From Streptomyces sp. FIT100 (GTDB lineage Bacteria; Actinomycetota; Actinomycetes; Streptomycetales; Streptomycetaceae), in assembly GCF_024584805.1 (NCBI RefSeq), contig NZ_CP075715.1, forward strand, positions 5,758,526 to 5,822,525: a DNA stretch of 64,000 nucleotides, written 5' to 3'. Below the pieces are notes generated by a model. It searched no databases and was not told the DNA's origin. It was given only the letters and a program-made list of their open reading frames with translations. Below, piece after piece: positions 60,411 through 64,000 of the stretch; within the stretch, counting starts at the first letter, position 1; each line of letters opens with the position of its first letter. The position numbers and the translations under genes are program-made.

Positions 60411-61537
60411 TGAACGACTCCTCCTGGGGGGCCCCGCCGCGCGCGGGCTACAGCCCCGGTTACTGGGGGCCGCCCCGCCAGGGGGCCGCCCCGGCGGGTC
60501 CCGCCTACGATGAGCGTGTCGCCCAGCACACTCGGCCCATGCCCATCGTGCCGGACGATCCCGACGCAGGTAGAGACGCAGAAGACCGCGACGACCGCGA
60601 CCGGGGGGCCGCTCGGTGGAGCGGTCCCCTGTTCCGCGACGAGATGCCGCAGGAGCCCATGCCCACCCCCCCGCCGCCTGCGGCGTCCGAGCCGCCGCAG
60701 CCCTCACAGCCGCCGCAGAAGAAGCGTGCCGGCCGTGATCTGCGGGCCGCGATAGGGGTCGGCGCCGGGCTCGGTGCTGTGATCATCGCCGCCCTCTTCG
60801 TCGTCAAGGCCGTCTTCGTCGGCGTCATCGCCGTCGCCGTGGTCGTCGGCCTGTGGGAGCTCACCTCCCGGCTCGACGAGCGCAAGGGGATCAAGGCGCC
60901 GCTGGTGCCGCTCGCCGTCGGCGGGGCGGCCATGATCGTCGCCGGCTACGTCCGCGGTGCCGAAGGTGCCTGGGTCGCCATGGCCTTCACCGCGCTCGCG
61001 GTGCTCGTCTGGCGGATGACCGAACCGCCCGAGGGCTACCTCAAGGACGTCACGGCGGGGCTGTTCGCCGCGTTCTACGTGCCCTTCCTGGCCACCTTCG
61101 TCGCGATGATGCTGACCGCCGACGACGGGCCGCAGCGGGTGTTCACGTTCCTGCTGCTGACCGTGGTCAGCGACACCGGCGCGTACGCGATCGGCTGGCG
61201 CTTCGGCAAGCACAAGCTGGCTCCGCGCATCAGCCCCGGGAAGACCCGGGAGGGTCTCGTCGGGGCCGTGACCTTCGGCATGGCGGCGGGCGCGGTCTGC
61301 ATGCCGCTCCTGATCGACGGCGGCACCTGGTGGCAGGGGCTGCTCCTCGGCCTCGCGGTCGCGGTCAGCGCGACCCTCGGCGACCTGGGTGAGTCGATGA
61401 TCAAGCGGGACCTCGGGATCAAGGACATGGGCACGCTGCTGCCGGGGCACGGCGGCATCATGGACCGGCTGGACTCGCTGCTGCCGACGGCACCGGTCGT
61501 CTGGCTGCTGTTCGTGCTCTTCGTAGGGTCCGGCTGA
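60410..61537 (+). CDS. cdsA: Phosphatidate cytidylyltransferase CdsA
   Basis: 375 residues. Makes CDP-diacylglycerol from phosphatidate and CTP. A Pro-rich cytoplasmic N-terminus (~105 residues) precedes eight or so TM segments; the signature SATLGDLGESMIKRDLGIKD lies near the end. ATG overlaps the frr stop. Confidence 0.94.
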   Translation: MNDSSWGAPPRAGYSPGYWGPPRQGAAPAGPAYDERVAQHTRPMPIVPDDPDAGRDAEDRDDRDRGAARWSGPLFRDEMPQEPMPTPPPPAASEPPQPSQPPQKKRAGRDLRAAIGVGAGLGAVIIAALFVVKAVFVGVIAVAVVVGLWELTSRLDERKGIKAPLVPLAVGGAAMIVAGYVRGAEGAWVAMAFTALAVLVWRMTEPPEGYLKDVTAGLFAAFYVPFLATFVAMMLTADDGPQRVFTFLLLTVVSDTGAYAIGWRFGKHKLAPRISPGKTREGLVGAVTFGMAAGAVCMPLLIDGGTWWQGLLLGLAVAVSATLGDLGESMIKRDLGIKDMGTLLPGHGGIMDRLDSLLPTAPVVWLLFVLFVGSG

Positions 61538-61556
61538 GCCGGTCCTGATCCTGCAC

Positions 61557-61589
61557 AGGGGCTCGTCGTCCACGGGACGGCGGGCCCCT
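61557..61589 (+). terminator. 15-bp hairpin after cdsA
   Basis: 61557-61571 pairs with 61575-61589 (12 Watson-Crick and three G-T pairs), 3-nt loop, 20 bp after the cdsA stop. The remaining 61590-61803 holds no supported gene; a frame ending at 61683 (DTGTDIPADLAEVHESLPPL) could be a gene relic. Confidence 0.7.
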
Positions 61590-61803
61590 CGCGTTGTGCG
61601 ACGCCCGCGGGCCGCCCCGACACCGGCACCGACATCCCCGCCGACCTCGCGGAGGTCCACGAGTCGCTGCCGCCGCTGATGTGACCCCGAGCGGAGCCCG
61701 AGCCTGTGGTCCGCAACCCGAGCCTCCGGTGGTGCGTCGTACGAGGCACGTCGCGCTCATGACCGTGGGGTGACGAAGGGCCTGGGCGGATGGGAGGGAC
61801 CTG

Positions 61804-62805
61804 GTGGAGCGGGCGAACAGCTCTGTGGCGCCGGATCGGCCGACTCCGGCGCTCCGGTCGTGGGCCGTGGGAGGCCGGTCGCGCTGGGCACGCGGGCGGA
61901 TCGTCGCGTCGCTCGCTGTCCTCACCGCCGGCTTGCTGGCCTGCCACTCGGCTGTGCCCAACGTCCTGGGCGGCGCCGGCAGCCTTCTGGAGACGTTCCT
62001 GCCCTGGCTCGGGCCGGCCGTTGCGCTGCTGCTCGTCCTCGCCCTGCTGCGCCGCTCGGCCGTCGCGCTGGTGGCTCTGCTGCTGCCCGCGGCCGTCTGG
62101 GGCGAGCTCTTCGGCGGGATGCTGCGGGCCGAGGAACGCGGCCCGCACGACATCGTCGTGCTTCAGCACAACGTCAGTGACGAGAACGCCGACCCTGCGG
62201 GCACCGCGAGTGCGCTGATCGAGTCCGCACCGGATCTCGTGGCTCTGGAAGAGCTGACCCCCTCCGCGATGCCGATCTACGAGGCGGCCCTGGCAGCGGA
62301 CTATCCCTACCGTGCGGTCGAGGGAACCGTCGGGCTCTGGTCGAAGTACCCGCTGTCGGATATCCGGCCGGTGGACATCAAACCGGAGGGGATCAAGGAG
62401 GAATGGAGCCGCGGGGTGCGCTCCACGGCACGTTCCCCATGGGGCGACATCGCCGTGTACGTCGCCCACCTGCCCTCGGTCCGCGTCCGATGGAACGGCT
62501 TCAGCTCCGGCCGGCGGGACGAAAGCGCCGGACTGCTGGGCGCGGCCATCGCCGCCGAGCAGCTGGACAGGGTGATCCTGCTCGGTGACCTCAACAGCAC
62601 GCTGGACGATCGAGGGCTGGCCCCGGTCACCTCGCGGACGGGCTCCGCCGAAGGGGACTTCGCCTTCAGCTGGCCCGCACGTCTTCCCGTGGCCCGGATC
62701 GACCACGTCATGACCCGCTCGGCGACCGTCACCGACGTATGGACCCTGCCCGCCACCGGCAGCGACCACCTGCCGATCGCCGCCGGCATCGAGCTCACGC
62801 CCTAG
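61804..62805 (+). CDS. Endonuclease/exonuclease/phosphatase-family membrane protein
   Basis: 333 residues from GTG 61804. Three N-terminal TM helices within the first ~105 residues, then an EEP domain: VLQHNVS, VALEELT, ILLGDLNSTLDD and GSDHLPI carry the metal and catalytic residues. Likely faces the outside. Substrate (DNA, phospholipid or other phosphoester) unknown. Converges on the next gene with a 4-bp overlap. Confidence 0.85.
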   Translation: MERANSSVAPDRPTPALRSWAVGGRSRWARGRIVASLAVLTAGLLACHSAVPNVLGGAGSLLETFLPWLGPAVALLLVLALLRRSAVALVALLLPAAVWGELFGGMLRAEERGPHDIVVLQHNVSDENADPAGTASALIESAPDLVALEELTPSAMPIYEAALAADYPYRAVEGTVGLWSKYPLSDIRPVDIKPEGIKEEWSRGVRSTARSPWGDIAVYVAHLPSVRVRWNGFSSGRRDESAGLLGAAIAAEQLDRVILLGDLNSTLDDRGLAPVTSRTGSAEGDFAFSWPARLPVARIDHVMTRSATVTDVWTLPATGSDHLPIAAGIELTP

Positions 62806-63734
62806 ACGCGCTCCGTGAGCAACTCGGCCAGGCGGTCGGCGAATTCGGTGAGCCTGGCCAACCGCGATCCGCCGCGGGCGATCCGGAATCCGTGACGGCG
62901 GCCCCAGAACGCAGCCTGGACGGCATGGAACTGGGCCCAGCGCTGGACGCGCGCGCGATCGACTTCCGCGGCTTCGGCGAAGACGTCCAGAACGCGGTGG
63001 ACGGCCTTGCGCAGGTCGTGTGCTTCGAGCACCGTCAGCGCGCGTGTCTTGAGCAGCGTGCCGCCGTCGTAGGCGGGGTCTCCCGCGTACCCCTTGGGGT
63101 CGACGGCCAGCCATGGCTCACGGTCGGCGCGCAGGATGTTCCGGGCGTGGAGGTCGCCGTGGATCAGGGTGTCCGGCTGGTCGCGGCCCAGCTCGTGAAC
63201 GGTGGCAACGGCGGCGTCGACCACGCGACGCGTCAGCGCATGGGGCAACTCCCCGGCGTCCTGGCGCAGCTGCTCCTCCCAGCCGTCGGCCTGTTTCCGC
63301 AGCCGGGGCAGGCCGGGCGGCGCGGGGACGGCCAGTCGGTGGCTGATCCGTCCCGCGACAGCCACGACCTCGTCGGCGTCCTCGACCTCCGCCAGGGTCG
63401 ACGTCCGGACGCGTTCCAGGAGCATCGCGAAACGCGTGTCGTCGCGCTCGTGCAGCAGGACGGCCCCGCGCCCGCCCCACGCCGCGAACGCGTCCGGTTC
63501 ATGGACGTTGCCGGGATGCGGAAACGACACCTTGAGGACAGAGGTTCCCTCGACCGGCCGTCGCACGGGAACGACGACCCCGACACCCCCGTGCATGACC
63601 GCGCCGTCCGGGACACACCCCCAACGCCCCAGCAGCTCGTCCACGATCCCGGGCAGCTCGGCGAGCCACGCCGCTCCGGCCCGCCCCTCACGCTCGACGG
63701 TGCTCCGCGCGAATGCCTCCGGTACCGCGATCAT
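62802..63734 (-). CDS. Aminoglycoside phosphotransferase, APH(6)-like
   Basis: 310 residues. Kinase-fold protein of the streptomycin 6-phosphotransferase/hydroxyurea-phosphotransferase family: TLIHGDLHARNILRADREPW and LAVDPKGYAGDPAYDGGTLL are the catalytic and metal-binding loops. Could inactivate streptomycin or act on another small molecule. No streptomycin cluster is visible in the window. Confidence 0.85.
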   Translation of the reverse strand: MIAVPEAFARSTVEREGRAGAAWLAELPGIVDELLGRWGCVPDGAVMHGGVGVVVPVRRPVEGTSVLKVSFPHPGNVHEPDAFAAWGGRGAVLLHERDDTRFAMLLERVRTSTLAEVEDADEVVAVAGRISHRLAVPAPPGLPRLRKQADGWEEQLRQDAGELPHALTRRVVDAAVATVHELGRDQPDTLIHGDLHARNILRADREPWLAVDPKGYAGDPAYDGGTLLKTRALTVLEAHDLRKAVHRVLDVFAEAAEVDRARVQRWAQFHAVQAAFWGRRHGFRIARGGSRLARLTEFADRLAELLTERV

Positions 63735-63765
63735 CCGGGCACCCTACGCGCCGGCCCGTCGCCGG

Positions 63766-64000
63766 TCAGCCCGCGCCGTACTCGTGCGGTCGCCCGCCCT
63801 GCCACTCCACCCACTGCGGGTCGTCCAGCAGGTCCCACGCCTCGGGGAGGCCCGCGCGGCGCAGGAACTCGACCAGGTCGGCGTCGCTGCGGGCCAGGCC
63901 GGCGGTCACGGTGCGGATCGTGACCCGGCGGCCGCGGGTGCCCGTCGCGCGATGTACGAAGACCGGCGCGGTGCCCGTGCCCCCCGGCCGCGGTGCTTCG
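63766..64000 (-). CDS. Unknown protein, C-terminal part
   Basis: The minus frame runs off the right edge and ends at 63766. Visible: APVFVHRATGTRGRRVTIRT, DADLVEFLRRAGLPEAWDLL, DDPQWVEWQGGRPHEYGAG. No family recognised. The start lies beyond the window. Confidence 0.65.
   Translation of the reverse strand, partial: EAPRPGGTGTAPVFVHRATGTRGRRVTIRTVTAGLARSDADLVEFLRRAGLPEAWDLLDDPQWVEWQGGRPHEYGAG

Noticed and set aside
61075..63114. 679-codon minus-strand open frame across cdsA and the EEP gene
   Set aside because: Covers two well supported rightward genes and lacks domain character.

Overview
The window is GC-rich actinobacterial chromosome, almost certainly Streptomyces. The core gene order ffh / ftsH-like / proS / rpsP-khpA-rimM-trmD-rplS / four tandem type I signal peptidases / DUF2469 / yraN / yifB / dprA / whiG / rpsB-tsf-pyrH-frr-cdsA is the conserved Streptomyces order. 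The sporulation sigma factor WhiG and the four adjacent sip genes are diagnostic. No rRNA, tRNA or CRISPR array was seen.

Left arm, 1-16001: translation and secretion genes in host order, ending in the 5' part of yifB (ComM-like AAA+ protein). Right arm, 52078-64000: the 3' part of yifB, dprA, whiG, a TetR regulator, an M23 peptidase, the rpsB-tsf-pyrH-frr-cdsA block, and then an EEP-family phosphatase, an aminoglycoside-6-phosphotransferase-like gene and a partial unknown gene.

Between them, 16003-52078, lies a 36.1 kb siphovirus-type prophage that splits yifB in frame. The shared core GTTCCT sits at both junctions. Joining the phage halves rebuilds a 50-bp imperfect palindrome centred on CT, the layout of an attP for a large serine integrase, and such an integrase (50377-52029) is encoded at the right end. 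Excision at CT would restore a 543-codon yifB exactly.

Phage layout, read leftwards from the switch: a Cro-like gene and divergent repressor (49.1-50.0 kb); rightward lysogeny genes (repressor, small membrane protein, integrase); leftward early genes with a replication-type protein and an HNH-like nuclease (45.7-49.1 kb); an AT-rich repeat island and a hairpin-rich untranslated stretch (45.4-45.7 kb); accessory genes with several apparent frameshifts (41.6-44.3 kb); late genes terS, terL, portal, MuF, scaffold, capsid, connectors, major tail protein, frameshifted tail chaperone, tape measure and tail tip (40.8-23.3 kb); then endolysin and holins (23.3-21.8 kb). Most leftward genes overlap by 4 bp, which suggests translational coupling.

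Between lysis and attL is a cargo block unrelated to virion building: an XRE-TPR regulator, two unknown proteins, an AdoHcy-hydrolase-like NAD protein, a Nudix hydrolase, a secreted four-cysteine protein and an IS5-type transposase remnant. This block is the best candidate here for an undescribed lysogen-encoded system.
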